Assembly (NCBI GenBank): GCA_018433345.1
Contig: JAHDRK010000025.1
Coordinates: 1-41,342 of the forward strand
Origin: Syntrophobacterales bacterium
Lineage (GTDB): Bacteria; Desulfobacterota; Syntrophia; Syntrophales; UBA2210
Length of the DNA: 41,342 nt
Direction of reading: 5' to 3'
Shown here: piece by piece, positions 16,626-24,221 of the stretch
Layout: every line of letters begins with the position of its first letter
Position numbering within the stretch: the stretch's first letter is position 1
Notes under the pieces: generated by a model
The model's input: only the letters and a program-made list of their open reading frames with translations
Database searches by the model: none
What the model was told of the DNA's origin: nothing
Program-made: the position numbers and the translations under genes

Positions 16626-17447
16626 CTAAAGCCTACCTTCATCGTTCCAACGGGGATTTCGATATTTTTCATTCAAAAGCCTGTTCTTTTCCGCCTCTTC
16701 CCTTGGCGTCGGTTCGTCCGACTCCAATCTGATCCCCAGGGCTTCTTCGAACCCTTCACATATAAAGGGCGCGAGGGCCTCCGCATCGAGTGCCATAGGC
16801 ACTTCCCGATTCACGGAGGTCACCGATTCCGAAAGAAGTCTGACCCATTGAACCATGTCGCCGCCTGGGCCTACGGTGATCCGGGCAGTGATCACAGGAT
16901 CGAAGTCCATGAGAATCGAACCGTGTTGAAGAAAGCGGCCGTGGGACCGCAACTGGGCACTCCCGCATATTTTCGCCCCCCTCACCAGCAATTCGTTTCG
17001 AAAGGGAGTTGCGAAGCAGCTACCCCCCTGCACGCCCGCCCGGAGGTTCCTTCGCCCTTCCTCGACCACGCCCGCCTTTATACCGACCTTTTCAAGGCCT
17101 CTTACGAGGCATTTACTGATAACCTCGTAGGTAGTCAGGATGTCCGCCGAAAAGGGCGGCCCTTGGCAGGCGGATATTGAATAGGTGAGATCGGTGGAAT
17201 GGTAGACCGCCTTCCCTCCTGTAGGCCTCCGCACAACAGAGATGCCGTGACTTTCACAAAACTCCCGGTTCACTTCTCGTTTCGGGTCCTGGAAATGGCC
17301 GATGGTCAAAGTGGGACACTCCCAACCGAACAATCTCAATGTCGGTCTTTTCCCCCGGTTATGGGTCATTCTAAAAAGCGCCTCGTCGAGGGCCATGTTT
17401 TCGAACCCGCCGAGCGTCCTGTAGGAAATGAACCGCCAAGTATCCAC
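16626..17447 (-). CDS. lplA: Lipoate-protein ligase / octanoyltransferase (LplA/LipM family)
   Basis: This 273-residue cytoplasmic enzyme attaches lipoate or octanoate to a lysine of lipoyl domains. RRPTGGKAVYH (73-83) is the acyl-AMP/acyl-binding loop and GAKICGSAQLR (157-167) carries the conserved lysine, here K159. A cysteine in GGSCFATP (C144) and QHGSILMD (174-181) resemble LipM-type octanoyltransferases, which use a cysteine thioester; LplA-type ligases use ATP and lack the need for it. The sequence alone does not choose between them. The neighbour eight bases upstream is gcvH, a lipoyl acceptor, so enzyme and substrate are probably made together. Confidence 0.85.
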   Translation of the reverse strand: MDTWRFISYRTLGGFENMALDEALFRMTHNRGKRPTLRLFGWECPTLTIGHFQDPKREVNREFCESHGISVVRRPTGGKAVYHSTDLTYSISACQGPPFSADILTTYEVISKCLVRGLEKVGIKAGVVEEGRRNLRAGVQGGSCFATPFRNELLVRGAKICGSAQLRSHGRFLQHGSILMDFDPVITARITVGPGGDMVQWVRLLSESVTSVNREVPMALDAEALAPFICEGFEEALGIRLESDEPTPREEAEKNRLLNEKYRNPRWNDEGRL

Positions 17448-17455
17448 CAGGGACG

Positions 17456-17854
17456 CTATCTCCTTCCCTCGACTTGTTCTATGTACTCCTCGTAGGCATC
17501 GGCATCCAGCAGATCGTCAAGCTCTCCCAGGTCGTTTATTTCGACTGCGATCATCCATCCCGTGTCGTAGGCGTCGCATTCAAGGGCTCCCACGTCATCG
17601 AAGAGATCCTCGTTTACACTTACGATATATCCGCTGACGGGTGAAATCAGTTCCATCGTGGTCTTCGCCGACTCCACAACCCCAAAGAGCTCGCCCTGCT
17701 TCACATGCGAATCCACGGGATAAAGCTCGATTGAAATGATATCACCGAGATTTTCCTGGGCAAAATCCGTAATACCAACAGTAATCACCGTATCATCCAC
17801 CCTCGCCCAGGTATGATCGCGGCTGTAGAGCAGGTCATCGGGATAGGCCGACAT
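17456..17854 (-). CDS. gcvH: Glycine cleavage system H protein
   Basis: GcvH is the lipoyl shuttle protein of the glycine cleavage complex, carrying the aminomethyl group between P, T and L proteins. The 132-residue protein has the standard HTWARVDDTVITVGITDFAQ entry and the lipoylation loop GVVESAKTT with K64. GELDDLLDADAYEEYI is the usual C-terminal helix. No gcvP, gcvT or lpd is in the window; H proteins also act as lipoate relay for other complexes. A good AAGGAGG site precedes the ATG. It is followed directly by the lipoate ligase. Confidence 0.93.
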   Translation of the reverse strand: MSAYPDDLLYSRDHTWARVDDTVITVGITDFAQENLGDIISIELYPVDSHVKQGELFGVVESAKTTMELISPVSGYIVSVNEDLFDDVGALECDAYDTGWMIAVEINDLGELDDLLDADAYEEYIEQVEGRR

Positions 17855-17963
17855 AAATCACCTCCTTCTTAACGGAATCTATAAACCTTATCATTTCAAT
17901 CGCTGCGGCAATCAAGCCGTGCAATGGCTGCCGATTCTCCTCCTGATTTTTTACCTTGTCTTT

Positions 17964-19049
17964 CTACAATGTCATCATATGCTTAGAAGTACAGGAAATG
18001 ATCTCGTGACCATCCGCCGTCACCAGAACCGAGTCTTCTATCCTGACCCCGAACCGCCCGGGAAGATAGATGCCCGGTTCTACAGTTATTACCATCCCTT
18101 CTTCCAGACGATCTTCGCTTTTTCGCGACACCGACGGCGCCTCGTGCACCTGCATTCCCAGGCCGTGACCTGTTCCATGCACAAAATTAGATCCGTACCC
18201 CGCTTTCTCAATGATACCGCGGGCCGTTGCATCGACGTCCCTGCATAACACACCTGGCCTGATCACTTCAATAGCCCGGTCATGGGCCTCCAACACAATC
18301 TCATAAACGTGGCGCGCCTCCACCGAGGGTGGTCCCAGGGCGACGGTGACGCTTTCATCTGAATTATAACCTTCAAGAAGGACTCCATAATCAATAACTA
18401 TAAGTTCACCTTCGGCCAGTGACTTGGACCCCGGGCGGGCGTGAGGAAGCGCGCCGTTTGGGCCGGAGGCGATTATGGTGTCGAAGGCGGGACGTTCCCC
18501 CCCTTCCTGAATCATGTTCCAGTCAAGCAGTCGGGCTGCCTCCCGCTCGGTCATCCCCGATTTGAAGGCGGCGAGGGTTTTTTGCAAGGCAAGGGCGGCG
18601 ATAGCGGCGGCCCGCCTCAAAAAGGCCACCTCTCCCTTGTCCTTTCGTGCCCTAAGAAACAAAAGGGATCTTTCGAGGGGGACCATCTCCAGCTCTTGGG
18701 GCAGTCCCTTTCGTATTTTCATGTACTGTGCATACGTCATGGAAGGCGATTCGAACCCGATGCGTCCCATGCCTTTTTGTTTCAGGATTTCAATAATTCC
18801 CTCGACTTTATCTCCATACTCTATAACATCAGCATTCTGCGCTTCCCGGAGGGCCTGTTCTTTGTAACGACCGTCCACCAATAACGTTCGTCTTCCTTCC
18901 TCAACGAGCATCAGGCTCTCGCTTCCTGAAAAACCGCTAAGGTAACGGATATTTGCAGGATCTACAAAGAGGACCGCGTCGAGACTCTCGTCCTCTAGAG
19001 AGGTCCAGAGTCGGTCGAGCCTGCCCTGCATAACCAAAGGATCAACCAT
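17964..19049 (-). CDS. M24-family Xaa-Pro peptidase (PepP/YqhT-like)
   Basis: This 361-residue cytosolic metallopeptidase removes N-terminal residues next to proline. It has the creatinase N-domain with DAVLFVDPANIRYLSGFSGS and the pita-bread catalytic domain. Metal ligands are visible in order: the Asp of IVIDYG, the second Asp of YNSDES, the His of HGTGHGLGMQVHE, the Glu of VITVEPG and the final Glu in VRIEDS. I start at the ATG at 19049 (MVDPLVMQ) because the longer frame is atypical. This start overlaps the end of the TPR gene by eight bases. Whether it is a dipeptidase (PepQ) or aminopeptidase (PepP) is not resolved. Confidence 0.88.
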   Translation of the reverse strand: MVDPLVMQGRLDRLWTSLEDESLDAVLFVDPANIRYLSGFSGSESLMLVEEGRRTLLVDGRYKEQALREAQNADVIEYGDKVEGIIEILKQKGMGRIGFESPSMTYAQYMKIRKGLPQELEMVPLERSLLFLRARKDKGEVAFLRRAAAIAALALQKTLAAFKSGMTEREAARLLDWNMIQEGGERPAFDTIIASGPNGALPHARPGSKSLAEGELIVIDYGVLLEGYNSDESVTVALGPPSVEARHVYEIVLEAHDRAIEVIRPGVLCRDVDATARGIIEKAGYGSNFVHGTGHGLGMQVHEAPSVSRKSEDRLEEGMVITVEPGIYLPGRFGVRIEDSVLVTADGHEIISCTSKHMMTL

Positions 19050-19659
19050 CGCCACGCCTCTCACCTTCCAGCACGGAAAGCCAGCGTGAAAGCTCTTCCA
19101 CAATCAACCTGGTACGTTCAGCTTCCCGTTTCTCGATCTCCCGAAGCAACCCGGCAATCTTCCTGTTGGTAGGATCATCCCTCAGAAGGCTCTTCAATAC
19201 TTCCACGGCCCTGTCCGATGAACCGGCCCGGCGATAGGCTTCCACGAGGGCGAGCGTGTGTTCATAGGGAGAGTATCTTCCGTTTTGTTCTCCGACCATA
19301 TCCGCCGCTTTATCCTCGACCCGCCTTCGAAGGTTCTCGTCCGGACCGAGGGCTTTTCGATAGGCTTTCAGGGCCTCATCGTTTCTCCCGCTGTTTCGAC
19401 ATACGTCGCCGATACACTCCGATATCAGCGGCCAGCCCGGGATCAACTTTTCAAGGTTTTTCAGGATAGACAGGGCTTCTTCGAACTCGTCCGCCCTGAC
19501 GGCACATGCCGCCCTTACCAACCATGCATCCACATCGCCGGGATACCGTGAGCAGCGCCTAATGGCGCTTTTGCGTGCCTTGTCGAGACTTCCCTGCTCG
19601 ATCAGAGATGCCGTCTCCTTTACGAATTTTTCCCGTTCTTCAAGATACGACCGATCCAT
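19042..19659 (-). CDS. TPR-repeat protein of unknown role
   Basis: A 205-residue soluble, helical protein without signal peptide or membrane segment. Repeats of the tetratricopeptide kind are visible: LDKARKSAIRRCSRYPGDVDAW, EEALSILKNLEKLIPGWPLI, DEALKAYRKALG and DRAVEVLKSLLRDDPTN, spanning about residues 20-180. TPR arrays hold protein partners. The start ATG at 19659 has AAAGG close by; a TTG one codon earlier is less likely. Its end overlaps the peptidase gene, so both are translated from one message. I do not recognise a specific family. Confidence 0.75.
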   Translation of the reverse strand: MDRSYLEEREKFVKETASLIEQGSLDKARKSAIRRCSRYPGDVDAWLVRAACAVRADEFEEALSILKNLEKLIPGWPLISECIGDVCRNSGRNDEALKAYRKALGPDENLRRRVEDKAADMVGEQNGRYSPYEHTLALVEAYRRAGSSDRAVEVLKSLLRDDPTNRKIAGLLREIEKREAERTRLIVEELSRWLSVLEGERRGDG

Positions 19660-19717
19660 CAACCTTTCGTCCTTTCGCGGAAGAGAGGAAGTAAACCCCG
19701 CCGAAGACTTGAAAACT

Positions 19718-19747
19718 GTTGACTCTCTCCCGGCAGTGATGCTAATC
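19718..19747 (+). promoter_or_regulatory. Candidate promoter for yhhQ-queF
   Basis: TTGACT (19718-19723) is followed after 18 bases by TAATCT (19742-19747), about 50 bases before yhhQ. The -35 is near perfect, the -10 weak. No preQ1 riboswitch core is recognisable in the following leader. Confidence 0.35.
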
Positions 19748-19797
19748 TATTAAATCAGTTTTCTCACATCTTTCAAGACGAAAGTACTTGAAGCGGA

Positions 19798-20430
19798 TTG
19801 AATATTCAAATAATGAAATACATGTTTATCGCGACGCTTCTGCTCGCGAATATAGTGGCTTCGAAAATCGTGGTAATCGGAGGTGTCTTACTGCCGGCGG
19901 CAATCGTTTTATACCCTCTCACATTTCTCATAACCGACGTGGTTGGGGAAATAGAAGGAAAAGAACAGGCGCAAAGGCTTGTTTTATCCGGCTTCTACAT
20001 GTCCCTTTTCATGGTGGCGGCCCTCCTGGTAGTTAAATGGCTCCCGCCGGCGCCCATATGGAATCACCAGGTTGCTTTCGAAGCGATATTGGGAGCCACA
20101 CCGCGCATCGTACTTGCGTCCATGATCGCCTACATAGCTTCTCAGACCCACGATGTCTGGTCCTTCCACTGGTGGAGGGCGAAAACAGAAGGGCGGCATC
20201 TTTGGCTACGCAATACCGCATCGACAGTGGTCTCCCAGGGGATCGACTCCATACTTTTCATCACCATCGCCTTTGGCGGACTCTATGCCTGGTCCGCTAT
20301 CGCCGCCATGGTTGTAAGCCAGTACCTGGTAAAGGTGTTTATCGCCCTGCTCGATACACCCCTATGCTACCTACTTGTGAGGTATTATGAAAACAATGGA
20401 AACTATCGAAAACAAGTTCAGGGAACGTGA
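19798..20430 (+). CDS. yhhQ: Queuosine precursor transporter (YhhQ family)
   Basis: This 210-residue inner-membrane protein belongs to the COG1738/TIGR00697 family that imports 7-deazaguanine precursors (preQ0, preQ1) of the tRNA base queuosine. It has about six hydrophobic helices, including LLLANIVASKIVVIGG and PLTFLITDVVGEIEGKEQAQRL near the N-terminus and the family segment SQTHDVWSFHWWR (about 115-127). The frame opens with a TTG at 19798; an ATG at 19813 (MKYMFIATLL) is an equally good start and neither has a strong ribosome-binding site. queF overlaps its last 44 bases, which supports the function. Confidence 0.9.
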   Translation: MNIQIMKYMFIATLLLANIVASKIVVIGGVLLPAAIVLYPLTFLITDVVGEIEGKEQAQRLVLSGFYMSLFMVAALLVVKWLPPAPIWNHQVAFEAILGATPRIVLASMIAYIASQTHDVWSFHWWRAKTEGRHLWLRNTASTVVSQGIDSILFITIAFGGLYAWSAIAAMVVSQYLVKVFIALLDTPLCYLLVRYYENNGNYRKQVQGT

Positions 20431-20722
20431 TTACACGGTCACCATGCGGTTCCCCGAATTTACCTGTCTCTGTCCCATGACGTCTCAACCGGATTTCGCC
20501 GAGATCGTAATCGAGTACATCCCCTCCGAGAGGCTTGTGGAACTAAAATCTCTCAAATTTTATCTCAATGGATACCGCGATAGGGGAATTTTTCATGAAG
20601 AGGCCGTCAACAACATAATGAAGGACTTTGTCGCCGTAGTAAAACCGAAACAGGTCGTAATAACGGGCAATTTCAACGTTCGGGGCGGCATCTACACCAC
20701 CGTGAAGGTCCGTTACCCCTGA
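20387..20722 (+). CDS. queF: NADPH-dependent 7-cyano-7-deazaguanine reductase, QueF type I
   Basis: QueF reduces the nitrile of preQ0 to the amine of preQ1, the precursor then put into tRNA by Tgt. The 111-residue size marks the short, unimodular (YkvM-type) class. LCPMTSQPDF holds the catalytic Cys29 and, seven residues on, Asp36, the same spacing as in the Bacillus enzyme. ELKSLKFY (52-59) is the QueF signature and the FHEE stretch (69-72) binds substrate. GTGAGG is well placed before the ATG at 20387, inside the end of yhhQ. No queC, queD or queE is present here, so a salvage route is possible. Confidence 0.94.
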   Translation: MKTMETIENKFRERDYTVTMRFPEFTCLCPMTSQPDFAEIVIEYIPSERLVELKSLKFYLNGYRDRGIFHEEAVNNIMKDFVAVVKPKQVVITGNFNVRGGIYTTVKVRYP

Positions 20723-20909
20723 CAGACCATACCGAAAAGATACTCATGAAGAAGGTTTAACTCTTTCTTTCCCACAATCCGTCGGCCGTCCCGAGCGAGA
20801 TTCCGCCGACCCGGACCATGTAAAGTCATTCACCCTCCTGGCAGCTTGCTGACTCACTTGAAAGAATTTCCAGTAAAATATAAGGGGGCGTCAAAAATAC
20901 GGCCGTCAT

Positions 20910-20928
20910 GCCGGCGCCGTGAGCCGGC
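20910..20928. repeat. Small GC-rich palindrome upstream of the pilin cluster
   Basis: GCCGGC at 20910-20915 and again at 20923-20928 can pair around a 7-base loop. It is preceded by CGTCAT and followed by AACACAAAATCC, again reminiscent of the dispersed GTCATnCCGGCG repeat type seen at 12818-12920. The 270-base gap 20723-20992 holds nothing else I recognise apart from the queF stop and the pilin start. Confidence 0.4.
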
Positions 20929-20992
20929 GAACACAAAATCCAAGGGGCCTCCAATGCCGGGTAGGCGCCGGGAAAAAGAGAAACAAAGCTCC

Positions 20993-21460
20993 ATGAAACC
21001 TGTGACCACGAGAATCAACATCTATGAACCCAAAATAGAAAATGGATTCACGATGACGGAGCTGATAGTCGTAGTGGCACTCTTGGCGGTTGTTGCATCC
21101 GTTGCCGTTCCGCAATACAGGATATATATGGAGAAAAGCAGGCTTAACGGGGCGGCAAGGACTGTCATGACCGATCTCATGCACGCTCGGTCTCTCGCAG
21201 CAAGCGAAAACGCCGGGATCAAGGTCGTCTTTTCGGGTGGCGGCTATATCGTTGCCCGCCCGGAAAAGGACGATCATGAAACTATAATGACAACACGGCG
21301 ATTGGACAATGAATACCCCGGCGTAACGATAACCAGCAACCGGGATTTTCTTTTTCGTCCGGACGGAACAGTTCATGCCGCCGGAACGGTATCCCTTCAC
21401 AACAGAAGAGGTTCCCGCAAGATCGCCGTTTCCATGGCGGGACGTGTCCGCATCCAGTGA
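20993..21460 (+). CDS. FimT/GspH-type minor pseudopilin
   Basis: This 155-residue protein is a type IV minor pilin of the GspH/FimT kind, which helps start pilus assembly and in some species binds DNA. The prepilin cleavage site is NG|FTMTELIVVV, with Glu at +5, followed by the hydrophobic helix LIVVVALLAVVASVAVPQY. The leader before the cut is long (about 22 residues, MKPVTTRINIYEPKIENG region). I choose the ATG at 20993; an upstream ATG at 20846 would add 49 charged residues encoded by the palindrome region and is unlikely. The C-terminal part is basic (HNRRGSRKIAVSMAGRVRIQ). It is the first of four minor pilin genes. Confidence 0.85.
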   Translation: MKPVTTRINIYEPKIENGFTMTELIVVVALLAVVASVAVPQYRIYMEKSRLNGAARTVMTDLMHARSLAASENAGIKVVFSGGGYIVARPEKDDHETIMTTRRLDNEYPGVTITSNRDFLFRPDGTVHAAGTVSLHNRRGSRKIAVSMAGRVRIQ

Positions 21461-21469
21461 GGCAGTCCG

Positions 21470-21844
21470 ATGAAACATCTGAAACAAGAGGCCGGCTTCA
21501 CCCTTGTCGAGGTTCTCGTAGCCATCTTCCTCCTGGCAACGGCTGTACTGGGCGCGGCGGCTATGACGGCCGCAATTATAACAGGAAACGCTTACAGCGG
21601 TAGAGTATCGCAGGCATCCATCCTGGCGCAGGATAAAATGGAAGAACTCATGGGATTACCTTACCAGAAACTTACAAACGAAGAGGAATGCGACGCTGAT
21701 CTCCACCAGGACATGTTCAGGCGGTGCCGGAAAGTGAATCTCGACGTTCCCGATATGTGGACGGCGACAATAGAGGTTTATGTCTCCTTCCCATGGAAAG
21801 GATCTGTAAGGGAGGTTCGCATCGCCGCTATACGGTCGCGGTAG
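21470..21844 (+). CDS. pilV: PilV-type minor pilin
   Basis: This 124-residue protein has the prepilin signature EAG|FTLVEVLVAIFLLATAVLGAAAM with Glu at +5 and a short 9-residue leader. After the helix comes the typical AYSGRVSQASILAQDKMEELMGLPY segment of PilV/GspI-type proteins. It starts nine bases after the FimT-like gene. In the priming complex PilV-type subunits sit beside PilW and PilX. It is short for PilV (Pseudomonas PilV is about 185), but begins and ends cleanly. Confidence 0.85.
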   Translation: MKHLKQEAGFTLVEVLVAIFLLATAVLGAAAMTAAIITGNAYSGRVSQASILAQDKMEELMGLPYQKLTNEEECDADLHQDMFRRCRKVNLDVPDMWTATIEVYVSFPWKGSVREVRIAAIRSR

Positions 21845-21853
21845 GATCCAGTC

Positions 21854-22441
21854 ATGCGTCGTCGAGTTTTTATGACATCGAAATCGGCAAATCACAAAAT
21901 GCGAGGGGGGAAAGGTATATCTCTCGTTGAAATCATCGTTGCCCTTGCGGTTGGGCTTGTTCTTTTGGCGTCGCTTTACAGCCTGTTTGCAATGCAGGGG
22001 AGATCCTTGAAGATCCAGGAGCAAGTCGCCGAGTTGCACCAAAACACGCGCGCCGGAATAGACATGATGGCACGGGAAATACGCATGGCCGGGTACAACC
22101 CCTCGGGATCGGGAAGCAAGGGCATGATAACAGTGGGAAGCGGCGGCATTACCTTCAGTTACTATGACGACGACGGCCTGAAGACAGTCACCTACGATCA
22201 TGCCTTGAGCCTGGGCAAACCGAGTCTCAGGCGAAAAGTCAACGCGGGAACACCCCAGCCGGTGGTGGAAAATATAGAGAGTCTCCTGCTCGACTACGAC
22301 GCAGGTTCGGGAGTAGTCACCATAACGCTCACGGGACGAACGGAGCGTCCCGATCCAAACTACACCCATCCCGTCCACGGCGATGGTTATAGGCGGTACA
22401 CCCTCAAAACAACGGTTGTTTGCCGAAACCTGAAACCCTGA
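21854..22441 (+). CDS. pilW: PilW-type minor pilin
   Basis: A 195-residue minor pilin. The prepilin site is RGGKG|ISLVEIIVALAVGLVLLASL, Glu at +5. The start of the mature protein leads into LHQNTRAGIDMMAREIRMAGYNPSG (about 62-86), the conserved PilW/GspJ segment. A start at 21854 gives a leader of 21 residues; a second ATG at 21872 (MTSKSANHK) would shorten it to 15 and has less upstream support. It lies nine bases after pilV and 21 bases before the pilX-like gene. Confidence 0.86.
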   Translation: MRRRVFMTSKSANHKMRGGKGISLVEIIVALAVGLVLLASLYSLFAMQGRSLKIQEQVAELHQNTRAGIDMMAREIRMAGYNPSGSGSKGMITVGSGGITFSYYDDDGLKTVTYDHALSLGKPSLRRKVNAGTPQPVVENIESLLLDYDAGSGVVTITLTGRTERPDPNYTHPVHGDGYRRYTLKTTVVCRNLKP

Positions 22442-22462
22442 CGACAGAGAAGGGAGCGGACA

Positions 22463-23653
22463 GTGTCACACAGGTCACCCCCCGGAGGACCTTCGAGCGA
22501 AAGAGGGATGGTCCTCGTCTCGGCCATTCTCATCCTGACCGTCCTCTTCGTTCTTGGAACGACGGCGATCCTACAGACCTCGACGGACATCAAGACAGCC
22601 GCCAATTACAGGGCCGGCAAAGCCGCCTTTTACGCGGCGGAAGCGGGTGTCGCGGAGGCACGGTCAAGGATGCGGTCAGGATCGGTAAACCAAATTATAG
22701 ACAACGCCCCCCTGGAAGCCGGGTGGGCTGCATTTATCGGCACCGAGGCCGAGGCCGAGGAATTGGGATATGACGGTACCCATCCATTGCATATACTAAC
22801 GCCGAGTCTTCAGTCGGGCATTGATTACACGGTGCGAATAGAAAAGGAGATTGACGGTTCGGGCAACATCGCAACAAATTCCTCGGGAAGCTTCGTTTAC
22901 CTGGTGAACAGCCGGGGCAAATGCGGAAAGGCACGCAGGCAAGTCGAAGCCCGGATATCAAGTTTCTCCCCCGTGGATCCCCCGGCGGCGCTATATGTCA
23001 AGGCGCCTGCCACCATACAGGGTTCAAATACCTATATCATCGGAGAAGACCGGTGCGGTTTCAACGACAAACCAGGCCTGATGACTCCCATGCACAGGGA
23101 CACGGTGACCAAAATCGGGAATCCCTTCATCTGCGGCGCGAACGAACCCTGTGGCGGGAGTGAGCCCTGGGATGTCGTCGGCTACGGCGACAACATCGAT
23201 GTGCAGGCAATGATCGACCGGTTCAAGGGCGAAGCCGATTTTTATTATAACGTCAGCAGCGCGACTCACACCGCAATGGCCTGGGGAGAACCGGAGATGG
23301 GTTCCACGCTCAAGCATCCTTCCTACTGCGAGGGAACAAATATAGTCCACTACAACACCAACAACACGGACATCAAGTTGGCGGGAGAAACCAAGGGATG
23401 CGGCTTACTCCTGGTGGAGGGCAACCTGGAAATAAACGGAGATTTTTCTTGGAACGGCATGGTGATCGTTTCCGGTTCGGTGATTTGTCTCGGCGGCGGC
23501 GATAAGAATGTTACAGGGGCCTTGCTCGTCGGTGGTGAATTCGACGCAGACATAGTGGGCGGAAACACGAACATCATCTACTGCAGCAGCGCCAACAACA
23601 AACAAACGGAGAGCCTGCCCTGGCGGGTCCTGAGCTGGAAGGAACATTTCTGA
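22463..23653 (+). CDS. pilX: PilX-type pilus assembly protein with long C-terminal domain
   Basis: This 396-residue protein has a prepilin-like start, SERG|MVLVSAILILTVLFVLG, where position +5 is Ser-like rather than Glu after the cut, as usual for PilX/GspK-type tip subunits. AANYRAGKAAFYAAEAGVAEARSRM (about 45-70) is the PilX N-domain. It is about twice the length of classical PilX. The second half (about 180-395) contains paired cysteines and a run of short strands (LLLVEGNLEINGDFSWNG, MVIVSGSVICLGGGD, GALLVGGEFDADI) that looks like a beta-helix. A similar long form is known in Geobacter-type bacteria. PilY1, the usual adhesin partner, is not here. Confidence 0.82.
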   Translation: MSHRSPPGGPSSERGMVLVSAILILTVLFVLGTTAILQTSTDIKTAANYRAGKAAFYAAEAGVAEARSRMRSGSVNQIIDNAPLEAGWAAFIGTEAEAEELGYDGTHPLHILTPSLQSGIDYTVRIEKEIDGSGNIATNSSGSFVYLVNSRGKCGKARRQVEARISSFSPVDPPAALYVKAPATIQGSNTYIIGEDRCGFNDKPGLMTPMHRDTVTKIGNPFICGANEPCGGSEPWDVVGYGDNIDVQAMIDRFKGEADFYYNVSSATHTAMAWGEPEMGSTLKHPSYCEGTNIVHYNTNNTDIKLAGETKGCGLLLVEGNLEINGDFSWNGMVIVSGSVICLGGGDKNVTGALLVGGEFDADIVGGNTNIIYCSSANNKQTESLPWRVLSWKEHF

Positions 23654-23674
23654 GACCTATGTCGGACCGCGAGA

Positions 23675-24184
23675 TCAAGGCCGCTCCCACCATCCATCGG
23701 GGAGCACGCCCTCGTTTTTCTCTTTTACCTCGTCGGTCAACTCGTAAATACGGGCCGATACGCGGCGCAGTTCGTCACGCAAACGGGCCTCGGCTTCGCG
23801 GTCGCCGCCGGCAGTAGCCTCGCGCATTCTTTCGGCGAGGGAGTCCACTTCTATCACCATTTTATTCTTTCGATCACGACAGGCCTTTACATCAAGTTTC
23901 CCTTCATCCGCCTCCGCCGACGCCGACCCCTCTTCAATCGAGGGGGCTTCGACCTGACCTTGGAGAGATTCGGTGGTCTCTTCAATCCTTTTTATTGCCT
24001 GCAACTCGACGCCGACGATCCCCATGGGCACGTTAAACAAGATTTCCGGCCCATCCTTCCAGTAGCGGGGTGTCTCAAAACAGCCTCCGTTCTTGAGATG
24101 GATCACATAGCCGCAGTGGCCGGAAATTGAGAAAACCGACAACAATACAGCCGCCGAAACCACCGAGATCATGAAACGCATCAT
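23675..24184 (-). CDS. Secreted hypothetical protein downstream of pilQ
   Basis: I do not recognise this family. From the ATG at 24184 it is 169 residues; the upstream extension to 24247 would overlap pilQ and is arginine-rich. GGGGAGTG precedes the chosen ATG. A signal peptide (MMRFMISVVSAAVLLSVFSI) is followed by a short beta-rich segment, GYVIHLKNGGCFETPRYW, of the sort seen in small periplasmic proteins with an SH3-like fold. After that come an acidic linker and a charged helical tail with likely coiled coil (about 100-160). It starts 37 bases after the pilQ stop, so it is presumably co-expressed with the pilus genes and could help the secretin. Confidence 0.7.
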   Translation of the reverse strand: MMRFMISVVSAAVLLSVFSISGHCGYVIHLKNGGCFETPRYWKDGPEILFNVPMGIVGVELQAIKRIEETTESLQGQVEAPSIEEGSASAEADEGKLDVKACRDRKNKMVIEVDSLAERMREATAGGDREAEARLRDELRRVSARIYELTDEVKEKNEGVLPDGWWERP

Positions 24185-24221
24185 CTGCGCACTCCCCTGA
24201 AAAATATACGGATGAGCGGGA

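Noticed and set aside
16626-17854. gcvH-lipoate ligase pair as part of a sulfur-oxidation (sHdr/LbpA) system
   Set aside because: No hdr-like, dsrE or tusA genes are near, and the H protein looks like an ordinary glycine-cleavage H protein.
19663-19797. preQ1 riboswitch in the yhhQ leader
   Set aside because: Looked for the short stem-loop with C-rich loop and A-rich tail; nothing matching was found.
20839-20850. Sigma-54-like TGGCAGCTTGCT upstream of the minor pilins
   Set aside because: The GG and GC elements are not ten bases apart as sigma-54 needs, so the resemblance is accidental.
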